Shown: positions 35,107 to 49,300 of the stretch, piece after piece
Layout of the letters: each line of letters starts with the position of its first letter
Numbering within the stretch: position 1 is the first letter of the stretch
The notes under the pieces: generated by a model
Database searches by the model: none
What the model was told of the DNA's origin: nothing
Seen by the model: the letters and a program-made list of their open reading frames with translations, nothing else
DNA from: Proteus faecis
GTDB lineage: Bacteria > Pseudomonadota > Gammaproteobacteria > Enterobacterales > Enterobacteriaceae
Reading direction: 5' to 3'
Length of the DNA stretch: 64,000 nt
NCBI RefSeq assembly: GCF_003144395.1
Contig: NZ_PENZ01000028.1
Span: 124,001-188,000 of the forward strand
Program-made: the position numbers and the translations under genes

Positions 35107-35184
35107 ATGTTAAACGCAATTTTACTATCAAGCCTACTACTACTCGCAACGTTTATGCGCGGTCGGCTTATGGGTAAAAAGTGA
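35107..35184 (+). CDS. leuL: LeuL, leu operon leader peptide
   Basis: A 25-residue leader starting MLNAILLSSLLLLATF. Eight leucines, four of them in a row encoded CTA-CTA-CTA-CTC, provide the sensing codons: scarcity of charged tRNA-Leu stalls the ribosome and prevents the attenuator hairpin. AAGGA lies 7-11 nt before the ATG. Length and position match enterobacterial LeuL, though the sequence differs from the E. coli one. Confidence 0.92.
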   Translation: MLNAILLSSLLLLATFMRGRLMGKK

Positions 35185-35205
35185 AACACACCTGCCCTTA
35201 GAGAG

Positions 35206-35233
35206 AAAACCCGCGCTAGTCGCGGGTTTTTTT
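35206..35233 (+). terminator. leu attenuator
   Basis: AAAACCCGCG / CGCGGGTTTT with loop CTAGT and seven T at the end, 22 bp after leuL and 50 bp before leuA: the attenuation terminator. Confidence 0.92.
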
Positions 35234-35282
35234 ATACCTGGGAGAGCGCAAACAGCAAATAAGAAAGAGTAAGGAACAGATT

Positions 35283-37936
<2,654 letters not shown>

Positions 37937-37937
37937 T

Positions 37938-39347
37938 ATGGGTAAAACATTATATCAAAAAATTTATGATGCACATGTTGTCAGAGAAGTGAATGATGAA
38001 ACACCCATTTTGTATATTGATCGACATTTAGTGCATGAAGTGACATCGCCCCAAGCCTTTGACGGCTTAAGAACAAAAGGTCGCGCTGTTCGTCAACCAA
38101 ATAAAACCTTTGCAACAATGGATCACAACGTATCAACACAAACTAAAGATATTAATGCTTGTGGTGATATGGCAAGAATTCAAATGCAAGAGTTGATCAA
38201 AAATTGCCAAGAATTTGGTGTCACACTGTATGACTTAAACCATCCTTATCAAGGTATTGTTCACGTAATGGGACCAGAACAAGGGTTAACTTTACCGGGA
38301 ATGACTATTGTTTGCGGTGATTCACATACCGCAACTCATGGCGCTTTTGGTTCATTAGCTTTTGGGATTGGTACTTCAGAAGTTGAACATGTTTTAGCGA
38401 CTCAAACCTTAAAACAGTCTCGAGCTAAAACATTAAAAATCGAAGTCCAAGGACAAACCGCGATTGGGATCACGGCAAAAGATATCGTATTAGCCATTAT
38501 CGGCAAATTAGGTAGTGCAGGTGGTACAGGCTATATTGTTGAATTTGCGGGTGAAGCTATTGAAGCCTTAAGCATGGAAGGTCGAATGACCTTATGTAAC
38601 ATGGCCATTGAGATGGGAGCCAAAGCAGGCTTAGTTGCACCTGATGACACCACTTTTGACTATTTAAAAGGACGTCAATTTGCACCTAAAGGTCAATCAT
38701 GGGATGAAGCCGTTGCTTACTGGAGAACCTTAAAGTCTGATAATGATGCTACTTTTGATGCCACTGTCACTATTAATGCAGCAGAGATTGCGCCACAAGT
38801 CACATGGGGTACCAACCCAGGGCAAGTGATTGCTATTGATCAAATAGTCCCGTTACTAAATAGCTTTAATGATCCTGTAGAGCGTGCGTCTGCCGAAAAG
38901 GCCTTGGCTTATATGGGATTAAATGAAGGCGTTAACTTAACAGATGTTGCTATTGATAAAGTCTTTATTGGCTCTTGTACAAACTCACGTATTGAAGATT
39001 TACGAGCTGCTGCTGAAATTGCCAAAGGCCATAAAGTTGCCTCTCATGTTCAAGCAATTGTCGTTCCGGGATCAGGTCCCGTTAAAGCCCAAGCAGAAGC
39101 CGAAGGTTTAGATAAAATCTTTATTGAAGCAGGTTTTGAATGGCGCTTACCGGGCTGTTCAATGTGTTTAGCCATGAATAACGACCGATTAAATCCGGGC
39201 GAACGCTGTGCATCCACCAGCAACCGTAACTTTGAAGGCCGACAAGGTCGTGGAGGTCGAACACACTTAGTTAGTCCTGCAATGGCGGCAGCTGCGGCTA
39301 TTCATGGTCATTTCGCAGATATTCGTACATTTGCAGTGGCATCTTAA
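37938..39347 (+). CDS. leuC: LeuC, isopropylmalate isomerase large subunit
   Basis: Large, iron-sulfur subunit of the aconitase-family enzyme that converts 2- to 3-isopropylmalate with LeuD. I chose the ATG at 37938 ([15 protein letters not shown]), 1 bp after leuB, rather than an upstream in-frame ATG inside leuB; this gives 469 residues (E. coli 466). Cluster cysteines are in [14 protein letters not shown] and [13 protein letters not shown]; active-site [13 protein letters not shown] is present. Confidence 0.97.
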   Translation: MGKTLYQKIYDAHVVREVNDETPILYIDRHLVHEVTSPQAFDGLRTKGRAVRQPNKTFATMDHNVSTQTKDINACGDMARIQMQELIKNCQEFGVTLYDLNHPYQGIVHVMGPEQGLTLPGMTIVCGDSHTATHGAFGSLAFGIGTSEVEHVLATQTLKQSRAKTLKIEVQGQTAIGITAKDIVLAIIGKLGSAGGTGYIVEFAGEAIEALSMEGRMTLCNMAIEMGAKAGLVAPDDTTFDYLKGRQFAPKGQSWDEAVAYWRTLKSDNDATFDATVTINAAEIAPQVTWGTNPGQVIAIDQIVPLLNSFNDPVERASAEKALAYMGLNEGVNLTDVAIDKVFIGSCTNSRIEDLRAAAEIAKGHKVASHVQAIVVPGSGPVKAQAEAEGLDKIFIEAGFEWRLPGCSMCLAMNNDRLNPGERCASTSNRNFEGRQGRGGRTHLVSPAMAAAAAIHGHFADIRTFAVAS

Positions 39348-39355
39348 AGGAGAAC

Positions 39356-39961
39356 ATGATGAATAAATTTACTCAACACACGGGTATTGCGGTTCCTTTA
39401 GATGCAGCAAATGTGGATACCGACGCCATTATTCCTAAGCAATTTTTGCAGAAAGTGACACGTACAGGCTTTGGTAAACATCTGTTTCATGATTGGCGTT
39501 TTTTGGATGATGAAGGCACTCAGCCTGATCCTGCATTTATTTTGAATCAGCCAATTTACCAAGGTGCTTCTATTTTATTAGCACGAGAAAACTTTGGTTG
39601 TGGATCATCTCGTGAACACGCACCTTGGGCATTAACTGATTATGGTTTTCACGCCGTTATTGCACCCAGTTTTGCTGATATTTTTTACGGAAATTCATTT
39701 AACAATCAATTATTACCAATCAAATTAAGTGATGATGAAGTCTCACAATTATTTGATTGGGTAAAAGAACATGCAGGTACACCAATTACCGTAGATTTAG
39801 TGGCACAAGAGGTCAGAGCAGGTAAATTACGTTTCTCTTTTGAAATCGACTCATTTCGACGCCACTGCATGATTGAAGGATTAGACAGCATAGGATTAAC
39901 GCTGCAACACCAAGACGATATTAGTGCGTACGAGGCAAAACAACCTGCCTTTATGCGCTAA
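39356..39961 (+). CDS. leuD: LeuD, isopropylmalate isomerase small subunit
   Basis: Small (swivel-domain) subunit of isopropylmalate isomerase. 201 residues as E. coli. Signature [16 protein letters not shown] and [15 protein letters not shown]. Two adjacent ATGs; AGGAG is well spaced for the first. Last gene of the leu operon, with a terminator 56 bp downstream. Confidence 0.97.
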   Translation: MMNKFTQHTGIAVPLDAANVDTDAIIPKQFLQKVTRTGFGKHLFHDWRFLDDEGTQPDPAFILNQPIYQGASILLARENFGCGSSREHAPWALTDYGFHAVIAPSFADIFYGNSFNNQLLPIKLSDDEVSQLFDWVKEHAGTPITVDLVAQEVRAGKLRFSFEIDSFRRHCMIEGLDSIGLTLQHQDDISAYEAKQPAFMR

Positions 39962-40016
39962 TTAAAGGAATTTTTCACCTTCTTCTACTTTCTGTGATGT
40001 TTACTTTGTCATTCTT

Positions 40017-40043
40017 GCCGTAAATTTATTTACGGCTTTTTTT
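40017..40043 (+). terminator. leu operon terminator
   Basis: GCCGTAAAT / ATTTACGGC with a 2-nt centre followed by seven T. Confidence 0.92.
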
Positions 40044-40078
40044 GTCTCAACCAAACTATCTTCTTATAAATAACCAAT

Positions 40079-40192
40079 AAAAAAGCCAGTGACTAATCAT
40101 CACTGGCCGGTAATCACCGAATGCTCAAATGGGGGAGTCTGTCAGTATTCATAATTTCTGATAACTAACATAAGAGCTAACTTTAAACATAG
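40079..40192 (-). ncRNA. sgrS: SgrS-like small RNA (5' end approximate)
   Basis: Divergent from sgrR, the position of SgrS in E. coli. The 3' part reads TTGAGCATTCGGTGATTACC, like the ptsG-pairing seed and small hairpin of E. coli SgrS (TGAGTATTGGTGT then TCACC), then a strong terminator GCCAGTGA / TCACTGGC (40085-40107) with a T6 tail, the Hfq-binding module. SgrS pairs with ptsG mRNA under glucose-phosphate stress. The region is short, with a possible -10 (GATAAT) near 40195-40200, and I see no ORF like the 43-residue SgrT; the only ATG frame gives 13 codons. The 5' end is a guess. Confidence 0.7.
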
Positions 40193-40254
40193 ACATTATC
40201 GGTCTAATATAAGGAAATTAAAATTGATCACTTTATTAAGGGATTTCCTCTTTT

Positions 40255-41934
40255 ATGACCTCACCCCGCTTAGAGTTACAATTTATTCGCTTATGGCAAG
40301 CCTTTCAGGGAAAGACAACCGAAACAACGCTACAAGAATTAGCGCAAACCCTGCATTGCACACGGCGTCATGTCCGCTCTTTATTAAATAAGATGCAAGA
40401 AATAGGTTGGATAAATTGGCAAGCAGAAGTCGGTCGAGGTAAAAAATCTACGCTTATTTTTCATTCTAATGCGCTTGAAATCCAACAAAACCGCGCAGAG
40501 AAACTAATAGAAGAGAATGATATTGAAAAGCTTGTCGCACTAATGGGTGATAAAGATTCTGTACGCCAAATGGTGCTCTCACAAATTGAAAAAAGCTTTC
40601 ATCCTGGCCAACAATTGCTACGTATTATTTACTACCGTCCCTTTAAAAATTTATTACCAGGAACACCATTAAGACGCTCTGAATTACATTTAATGAGCCA
40701 AATATTCAACTCATTAGTCCATTTAAAAGAGGAAAATGGGGAAATAGAAGCTGAATTAGCTCATCATTGGCAAATGATCACAGAACAACATTGGCGATTT
40801 TATTTACGTCCTTCTATCTATTTCCATCATGGTCGTGAACTCACTCTTGAAGATATCAGTACTTCTTTAATGAGAATGAAACACTGCAATCCTCTTTATG
40901 CACATATAGAACAAATTTCTTCGCCTCAACCTTATGTACTCGATATTTTCTTAAGCGAGGCTGATAAACAATTTGCAACGTTATTAGGTAGTCCACAAGC
41001 TGTTATTTTGCCACAAGAATGGGCATCTCTTCCCTCTTTTGCACAACGCCCTATTGGAACTGGCGCTTATCAAGTTATCGCTAATGATAGGCATAAACTA
41101 CAAATCAAAGCCTTTAATCGCTATTTTGGCTTACGAGCATTATTAGATGAAATTGATATTTGGGTAGTTCCTGAATTGAATAAAAAGATGGTTTGTTCAA
41201 CTATTCATTTAACAGATGATGATACCAACAAAGATTCACTAGAAAGCCGCAAAGAAGAAGGGTGTTATTTTCTGCTCTATGATAGTCGCTCAAAGCTATG
41301 CCAACAGACTGAAATAAGGGAATGGTTAAGCAGTGTATTAACTCCTGTTAATATGCTGACGCATTGTGATCCTTTCTATCAACGCCATTGGTCTCCTGCT
41401 TATGGATTATTACTTCATTGGCATCACAGTAAATTAATACGCCACCATCCTAAACCTACTTCATTAACAAAACTAACCGTCACGCTTTATAAAGAGCATC
41501 ATGAATACAGCACTATTGCAGATTTAATAGAAAGTATTTTATCTCAATATGATATTGAACTAACCATTCAAGTGCTTGATTACGAACAGTGGTATTACGG
41601 TGAAGCTAATAGTGATGTTTGGTTAGCGACCGTGAATTTTTATAAACCTTTAGAGTTCTCAATTTTTGCTGCACTTTATGAATTACCACTCTTTCACCAA
41701 TGTTTGGGAGCATCGTTTTCACAAGAGCTCACTTTATGGCACCAAAAATCTTTGCCACTTGAAGAGTGGTGTCGCCAGCTAACACAAGATATTTGGCTTT
41801 ATCCCCTATTTCACCATTTACTAGAGCTACAAGGGCAGAGAACCATACGTGGTGTCAAAATGAATACTTTTGGTTGGTTTGATTTTAAATCAGCGTGGTT
41901 TACACCTGATATCGATACTCCTAGGTTAAAATAG
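40255..41934 (+). CDS. sgrR: SgrR, transcriptional activator of SgrS
   Basis: Activator that turns on sgrS when glucose 6-phosphate accumulates. 559 residues (E. coli 551). N-terminal winged helix (residues 1-75; LQELAQTLHCTRRHVRSLLNKM) and a C-terminal solute-binding (SBP_bac_5) domain. Closely E. coli-like stretches: NWQAEVGRGKKS, IYYRPFKNLLPG, LRRSELH, FYLRPSIYFHHGREL and the C-terminal NTFGWFDFKSAWF. No setA gene follows, unlike E. coli. Confidence 0.95.
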   Translation: MTSPRLELQFIRLWQAFQGKTTETTLQELAQTLHCTRRHVRSLLNKMQEIGWINWQAEVGRGKKSTLIFHSNALEIQQNRAEKLIEENDIEKLVALMGDKDSVRQMVLSQIEKSFHPGQQLLRIIYYRPFKNLLPGTPLRRSELHLMSQIFNSLVHLKEENGEIEAELAHHWQMITEQHWRFYLRPSIYFHHGRELTLEDISTSLMRMKHCNPLYAHIEQISSPQPYVLDIFLSEADKQFATLLGSPQAVILPQEWASLPSFAQRPIGTGAYQVIANDRHKLQIKAFNRYFGLRALLDEIDIWVVPELNKKMVCSTIHLTDDDTNKDSLESRKEEGCYFLLYDSRSKLCQQTEIREWLSSVLTPVNMLTHCDPFYQRHWSPAYGLLLHWHHSKLIRHHPKPTSLTKLTVTLYKEHHEYSTIADLIESILSQYDIELTIQVLDYEQWYYGEANSDVWLATVNFYKPLEFSIFAALYELPLFHQCLGASFSQELTLWHQKSLPLEEWCRQLTQDIWLYPLFHHLLELQGQRTIRGVKMNTFGWFDFKSAWFTPDIDTPRLK

Positions 41935-42557
41935 GTTATCGTCTCTTTTCAGTATTCAGATTAGCCATGGTTTACATTAATTCACAGAAACCTTGCAAGT
42001 TATAAACACCCATATAAACGCCTAGGGGATTTATTCACTTTTTCTGTGGATATCCATGTGAAAAAGAGTGAGATAATCAGGGTATAGTTTTTGTATTGTT
42101 AGAAAGGCTGTTGATATAAATTTTAAAATATCACTTATAATTCAAATTAATAGCAACGTTTTAATGCCTATTTCAGCGATTGAATAAAACAATTAAAGGT
42201 CCTACCCGCTCAAATCGTACAAAAAACAACCACAGGGCATTTTATCCACAGGTTATGCCGATTAGTTAGACAAAATAGGGTAATTTTGGTAAATAACTGC
42301 AAAAGTCAAGGCTGTAAATCAGAACAGTGATCTCACTTTCTGTGAGTTATCCCATAAAGCTGTGGATAACCTAGTGTAAAAGCCTGTTTATGATTTCAGG
42401 ATAACCGTGCACAACTTGAAATTATAAATATCAATTGGCTAATTAACTCAAAAAAATGATGATATATCATGCTATTATGATTTAAATAAAATAAAGCGAA
42501 ATACATTATCAACAACCTGATTTTTCTGTCTATTATTTATACAAGAAGATAATAACT
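41935..42557. promoter_or_regulatory. sgrR-mutH intergenic region with DnaA boxes (DARS2-like)
   Basis: 620 bp without a gene. DnaA-type 9-mers: perfect TTATCCACA at 42242-42250 (plus), perfect TGTGGATAA at 42361-42369 (minus strand box), a one-mismatch box at 42046-42054 (minus) and a weaker TTATCCCAT at 42347-42355 (plus) in inverted pairing with the one at 42361. E. coli DARS2, which reactivates DnaA by ADP-ATP exchange, is a DnaA-box cluster next to mutH. The link is inferred; I found no certain IHF or Fis sites. Confidence 0.55.
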
Positions 42558-43235
42558 ATGTTTACACCACCAGTCACACCCGAAAATGAGCAAGTTTTAT
42601 TCGAACGAGCAAAAGCGCTTGCGGGTTATACTTTTGGTGAACTAGCCGCTTTTGCACAACTACCTATCCCAATTGATCTTAAAAGAGATAAAGGCTGGGT
42701 AGGTATGTTGTTGGAATATTATTTAGGTGCAAGTGCAGGTAGCAAACCTGAGCAAGACTTTAGTGAATTGGGTATTGAACTCAAAACCATTCCAATTGAT
42801 AGATTAGGCATGCCTTTAGAAACTACGTTTGTCTGTGTCGCAGCATTAACCGGAAACAGCGGTATTACATGGGAAAATAGCCATGTAAAACGTAAACTCT
42901 CAAAAGTGTTATGGGTGCCTGTCGAAGGAGAAAGGGAAATACCATTAGCACAACGCCGTGTTGCCTCTCCATTACTTTGGAGCCCTAATAGTACAGAAGA
43001 AGAACTATTACGTCATGATTGGGAAGAGCTAATGGATATGATAGTGTTAGGTAAAGTAGAAAGCATTACTGCCCGCCACGGACAAGTCTTACAAATTCGC
43101 CCCAAAGCCGCGAACAGTAAAGCATTAACAGAAGCTATTGGTGAAGATGGACAACGTATTATGACATTACCCAGAGGCTTTTATTTAAAAAAGAATTTTA
43201 CCGCTCCACTGCTTGCTCGTTATTTCCAGCTTTAA
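42558..43235 (+). CDS. mutH: MutH, mismatch repair endonuclease
   Basis: Nicks the unmethylated strand at hemimethylated GATC sites when called by MutS and MutL. 225 residues (E. coli 229). The catalytic Asp-Glu-x-Lys set appears in [12 protein letters not shown], preceded by [18 protein letters not shown]. Conserved [11 protein letters not shown] and [12 protein letters not shown] follow. Its presence implies Dam-directed repair. Not next to its E. coli neighbours, so a local rearrangement lies here. Confidence 0.96.
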   Translation: MFTPPVTPENEQVLFERAKALAGYTFGELAAFAQLPIPIDLKRDKGWVGMLLEYYLGASAGSKPEQDFSELGIELKTIPIDRLGMPLETTFVCVAALTGNSGITWENSHVKRKLSKVLWVPVEGEREIPLAQRRVASPLLWSPNSTEEELLRHDWEELMDMIVLGKVESITARHGQVLQIRPKAANSKALTEAIGEDGQRIMTLPRGFYLKKNFTAPLLARYFQL

Positions 43236-43267
43236 CATTATCGTATTTAAGATATTTGTTATCTGTA

Positions 43268-43303
43268 AAACAGCCCCAAAATCTAAATTGGAGCTGTTTT
43301 TTT
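43268..43303 (+). terminator. mutH terminator
   Basis: AACAGCCCCAA / TTGGAGCTGTT (one mismatch) followed by seven T, 30 bp after the mutH stop; also faces the leftward toxin gene. Confidence 0.8.
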
Positions 43304-43332
43304 AAGTTATGAGGTCTCAATGATTAAAAAGA

Positions 43333-46300
43333 TCACAACTGTTTTTCCACTAATGCTAAAGGTGACCATGTCGATAATGAAATGGTTTCGTGATTATTCA
43401 CGGCAGTAAATTGTTGCTGATTGAATATAGCCATCTCTTGGATAATATTAGCCAGCCCTTGTAATGAAAGCTCTGAGGGTGTTTTAGTAATCGAAATAGC
43501 AGTTTTCTGTTCTTGTTCATTAATCTCATTTTCCGCCGTTTCTACAATTAACGTAAATTGCTTATCTTGGGTTTGGTATTGTGTATTATTTCCCACTTGG
43601 GACGAAAGCAAAGTTTCATTTTCCGCCAATCCAGTCACTAAAATATGGCTGTTTTTTCCTTCATCATAAATCGTCACACGACTTTGCCGTTTTTGCACTA
43701 CATATACATTGTTACCTTCACCACCACTCAGATAATCATGACCAAATTGAGAAATTAACAGATCGTTGCCTTCACCTCCACTCAAGCGATCATTACCTTC
43801 TCCGGCAATTAAAATATGGTGCCCTGTATTGACAAGAATATTGTCATCCCCTTTACCACCATCAATAACTGAGCTCACATTATTATTATTAGCAATAATG
43901 TCATTACCATCACTCAATTCAAGAATAGGTAATAAATCAATTAATTCTTTGGGTTTCTCTGCAAGTGTGGCTGACAATAGTGTTGAATTAGACAAATTAA
44001 CAGCATAGGCAGATAATGCTTCTTTATTTAAAATAAGTGATTCAGGGATCACCAAAAAATCATCACTTTCACTTATAGTTAAATTCAAATTAACCACAGG
44101 CATAAGTAAGTTTGAATGACTATCTTTAGTGGGCAATGTAAAAACAATATTATCTTTATCTATTAATTTAATAGTCAGATTTGTATCGACAATTTTATTT
44201 AATAGTTCTTGTTCAAAATATAACGTTAAATAATCATTTGGAAGATAGCGATGGGATAAAAGGCCATCTTTAAATGTTAAATCAAAGCCACTTATATCTG
44301 TTAAAAAGAAATGGTTTACATCATCTTTAGTAAATTTATCAATATAATCAGAAAATGAAATATTTACCCTTTTATTTTTACTCTTGGTTAAAAATGTCTT
44401 TATTTGATAACTGTCATTTCCCTGACTTAATTTAATGTATGAGTTAGCCTCAATACTAAAATAACTATTATTTTTATTATTCCCATGAATACCAAATCGT
44501 AAATTTTTTCCAGATGAGAAACCACTGTATTTTAATTCTGGTAATAACTTTATATTTCTACTCTGATCTTTAAAAGCAGTAATAACTAAATTACTATATT
44601 CATTAATATAAAAATCCTCAATGACTAGTTTTGATTCATTATATTTTTCTAAATAACTAAACTTGTATAATGTTTTATCTTTAGTATTTTCATCCAAAGT
44701 AAGTACAAAGCCATCTTGAGTTATTAATGTATAATGATGTAAAGGCGTATTATTTACAGAATCATCATAAACATTTCTTAATGTTACAGAATGATAAATA
44801 TGTTTTCCCTCTTGTCTGTCATTATCAATTTTAAAATCAAAAATAATATCTTTTTTATTACGTTTTATTGAAATAATCTCATCAAAACAATAATTAAATC
44901 TTACAACACTAGAACCTAATTTACTATTTTCATTAATAATAGTTTCAAACCATTTATTATAACTTTGCTCTAAGAATGATCTCAAAATAATATAACTATC
45001 ATTTCCCTCACCGCCCTCAGCATAACCTTCATTTAATACCAGTGTATCATTACCGCCTTTACCATATAAAAGATCAACACCACCAGCACCATTTAAATAG
45101 TTAGCTTCTTCATTCCCTAAAATATAATCATCCCCAATTTCACTCCCAATAACATTTTCAATACTGTCTAAATAAGCAATAACTTTTTGATCTTGTAACT
45201 CAATATTTGGCATAGTATCAATAAGTTTTTTCGAATAAAAGCCACTTTCATTTTGATAAAGATAAAGTTTTGAATGAAAACTTTGGCTATTTGTTTTATC
45301 TTCTGAATTTTTAAATTTAACGTAATTATGTTGCAAATTGACTTTATAACCCGTGTATTTACCCGTAGTTTTTATTAGGCGAAGTGTGTCATTTCCTTCT
45401 CTACCATAAAAACGACTCGCATAATAAGGTGACTCTGATGTAAATATATTAAATACATCATCTTTTAAACCACCACTTAAGCGTTTAGTACCATTATAAA
45501 TATCAAATGTATTTTGAGTTATTGAAGGTGCTGCAATAATATCATTACCATTATGTGTATTAAAATAAATTACTGAGTTTTCATGCCAATCTGAAATATA
45601 ATATTTTTCAATATTATTAGCTTTTATTAATCTATTCTCTAATTTGCTTTCTCCATATTTATTAATCACATACTCTTTAGTTGTTTTACTCTTCTTCAAA
45701 AAATCCTCGTCCACTATCTCGCCAAAGATAACGTTTGTATCGCCAGAAGCAATTTTTATTGTGTAGCGGTTTAACTCATTAGCATAGAAATCCACATCAA
45801 AAATAAGCTTTTCATCTGTGGCAATCGCTTCTTTAGGTAAATAATATTTATATTCTGTTTTTTTTGCAGATAGGTGAGGGTAAAGCGCCGAAATTTCTTC
45901 AGCTTCTTGCTGGCTAATATTTTGTGATATACGTTGAGAAATAAAATCTTTTGACGGCATTAAAATAGAATCAACTGTTTCTCCTATTAATATAGGAATA
46001 ATTTTATAATAATAATACTCTTGATAGATATGTTTTTCATTTGTATAAAAATACCCACTATTTGAACTTTGTTTTTTTATTTCTTCAAAATGAGTTAGTG
46101 CTTTTTTATCAACCATCTCTTCAAGTTGATTTTCAGTATCTAAATATGTTAACTTATTTCTCTTATCTGGCGTAATATCTCCCATAAGAAAGACATAAAA
46201 ACCATTATCTAATTCCTCCATAGACGTAAAACTGACTTGTTTTTTTGCCTCTTCAATTAATCTTACTGCATTATAAATTGAAGTAGCCAATGCTATCAAA

Positions 46301-49300
46301 GCACCCGCGACAATACCAATAGGTCCTGCAATGGTTGAACCAGCAAGCATAGCAATAGAAATGCCTACAGTAACAAGCCCTGAAACAACAGCGAATGAAC
46401 CATTAACGATATAGTCAATTTTCTGCTTTTCATCCGTTTCTCCAGAAATACGGCTGAAATTATCATAAACATTATAAATATCAAATCCAACTGAAAGAAT
46501 ATTAAGCGCAATCCCTATTCGGTTGCTTATTTTACTTATATATTCCAAAGGATTATGTCGATATCGCAATAATCCTTTTGCTATTGCAATTTCAATTATT
46601 TCAGAAACTCCATTAAATGCCATTTCAGACCACATTAATGACAAGTTAGTGATGATTTCTTTTCGCTGCTGTAAAGATATATTGGGATTATTAAGTTGTT
46701 CCGCCAAAGAAAATGTATTATTAACAGATTGCCACATCGAATAACCAATATTAGCATAACCTACCTTACTCAATATTTTCATATGTCTAGGTATTTTTAA
46801 TGAAGGTTTTCTGACACTATCCCAATAATATTCATCAAATGGGGCTTTCTCTAATTCTAGAATTTTAACCAATCGCTCATAGCTTGCAAGATAATCAATA
46901 CGTTCAGCATTAATTGAAATTAATTTTTTTATGTTTTTCTCTTTATTTTTTAATAACTTTTTAATAATAAAAATAGCTTTTTTATCATTATCTGTTCCTG
47001 AAGCACTTAAAAAATAATCATTTATCTTATCTGCATCGAATGTAAGATGAGAATAAGCATTATTTTTCTCAAAAACATCAATCTCCTCTATTTTTTTGTT
47101 ATTAATTCTCGCGCCTAAACTGATAAGCAGTCTTTTGTCCACTTCGATGTTATGGATCTTTATTTTACCCTCTACAATTTTATTGTTATTAATACCTAAA
47201 CTCAATTCAAATAAATTATCAGTTGATTTCTTCTCATTTAATATTTTTTTACTTAACTCTCGTGCATCTTTTATTCCAACTGATGATAAAATATCTTTAT
47301 TGCCATTTAATGAGATTAAATAATCAATATCATTAATAGCAATATTATACTCCTGTTCATTTGAAGCAATATTAAATAAATTAATCAACAATTTATTCTT
47401 ATCAAACTCATTAAAATAATGAGAAAGTAAATTAGTTGATGCATCACTTAAATAGTTAATCGATTTTGGTACATCATGAATACTATTTATTAATAATTTA
47501 ACTCTATCTATGTTATCAGTTACAGTATCGTTTAAATAATTAGCATTATAACTGTTTTTCCACTCTTCTAAAGTTATCTTTTTATTTACATACTGATTAA
47601 AGGATTTATTTATTAATGGATCATAAATAGCAAGAGATACTTTATTATATAATAAGGTACTATTATCACTAGAGAAAACCTTTGAAATTTTTTTAAAATA
47701 TTTATGTATCGCATATTCAACTGAAATTTTTCTTTCGATAATCTTATCTATTACATTTTTTATAGTTACCGACTGTAGTGATTCACCACGATAAGATTCA
47801 AAAATATTATTCAATTTAAAAGAATTTATTTTTCTTTCCGTTTTTTCACTAAATGTCGTTCTATACTTATCAATACCAATACCTTTTAATTCTCCACTAT
47901 ATAAATCAAATACGGGCTCTTGATAAGATATTTCATTAACAACTTCTAATACAACGTAATTCTTATTATTGATAGTTTTATTGTTTATCACACGAAAGTG
48001 TGTTCCTGGTACAATAATTGCTTTTTCTGAAGAGCCTGAATGAAAACTTGTTAATGGTTTCGCATTATGTTTTCCAATAATAGAAATATACACATTATCA
48101 GAGGATGATTTCTTTACTTTTTCAATATTACTAAAACCATAAAAAATACCATCAAAAGCAAACAACTTTCCTTTTTTATAATTATTCTTTAAAATATTAC
48201 CACTTTCAATACTAAATGATTTATATATTGGTGTATTAATATCAGGACATTTAGATAATAAAGAAAAAAAACGAATTAATCTATTTTCATTCGTTTTATT
48301 CAGAAAAAGTCCATCCGTCTTAATTAATGAGTCAAGTAATTTATGTCCTATTCTTTCAAACCACTTTATATCTATAATTTTAGAGCGTAATTTATTTTTC
48401 TCTTTTACAGCTTGAAGGTTATTTTTATTATTTACCGTATTTAAAAGATCATTTTCACTATTATATTCCGATAATAATAAATTTATTTCATTCTCAGCGA
48501 GATTATTATTAAGCTCTATTTCCTGTAATGATGCCTTATTTTCAACATAAGAGCCTTTATTAAATTTATTAAGTGAAGTATCATATTCCAATGTATATTT
48601 ATCTTTTTTATCTATACTTAACTTTCGTCCTATTTCATTTTTTGTATCAACAAATGTGGTAGATAGTTTTCGTCGTTTTGTAAAAAAATTAACATTGTTC
48701 CCATCGTTCCATTTTTCATTTAAAGGAGCAATATAACCTAAATCAATCATAAATTGCTGAAACTTTGAAAACTCATCTGGTGATTGTAATACAACGGTGC
48801 CATTATTATTAATATAAAACAAATCATCTAACGTTTGATTTTTTGAATTAAGCGGTTTATCAAATAATGATTTAGGAATAAAAAAAGTGGCAGGGAAATT
48901 GTCATGAATTACCGCAAAGGGATTAGCATCATCAGCACCATGATGAACTATTTCCATCCCTATTGGTCTTCCTAATGCTGTATTTAATTCATTTTTTAGT
49001 TCTTTTATTTGCTGACTAATAAATCCTAATTGATTTCCTTCATTTTTTTCGTATAACAATTTATCATTGTACAGCATTTTTTGCTTATCAGTTAATTCAG
49101 CATAATTCACACTTTGTTTCCATTCCTCCCAAGATACAGGTATATTAACGCGAGTATTCGTTCCTAAATGACTATAAGGATAAATCACCGTAAATAGATC
49201 ATAATCTGCAATCATTGGTTTATTTGATATAGGATCAGCCATCACCAATACAGGCTCTATCCCAAATTGATTATTATATTGAACTAAATAATACTGCTTA

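Noticed and set aside
43421-44008. Plus-strand frames opposite the toxin C-terminus
   Set aside because: Antisense shadows of the RTX repeats; no ribosome sites or recognisable domains.
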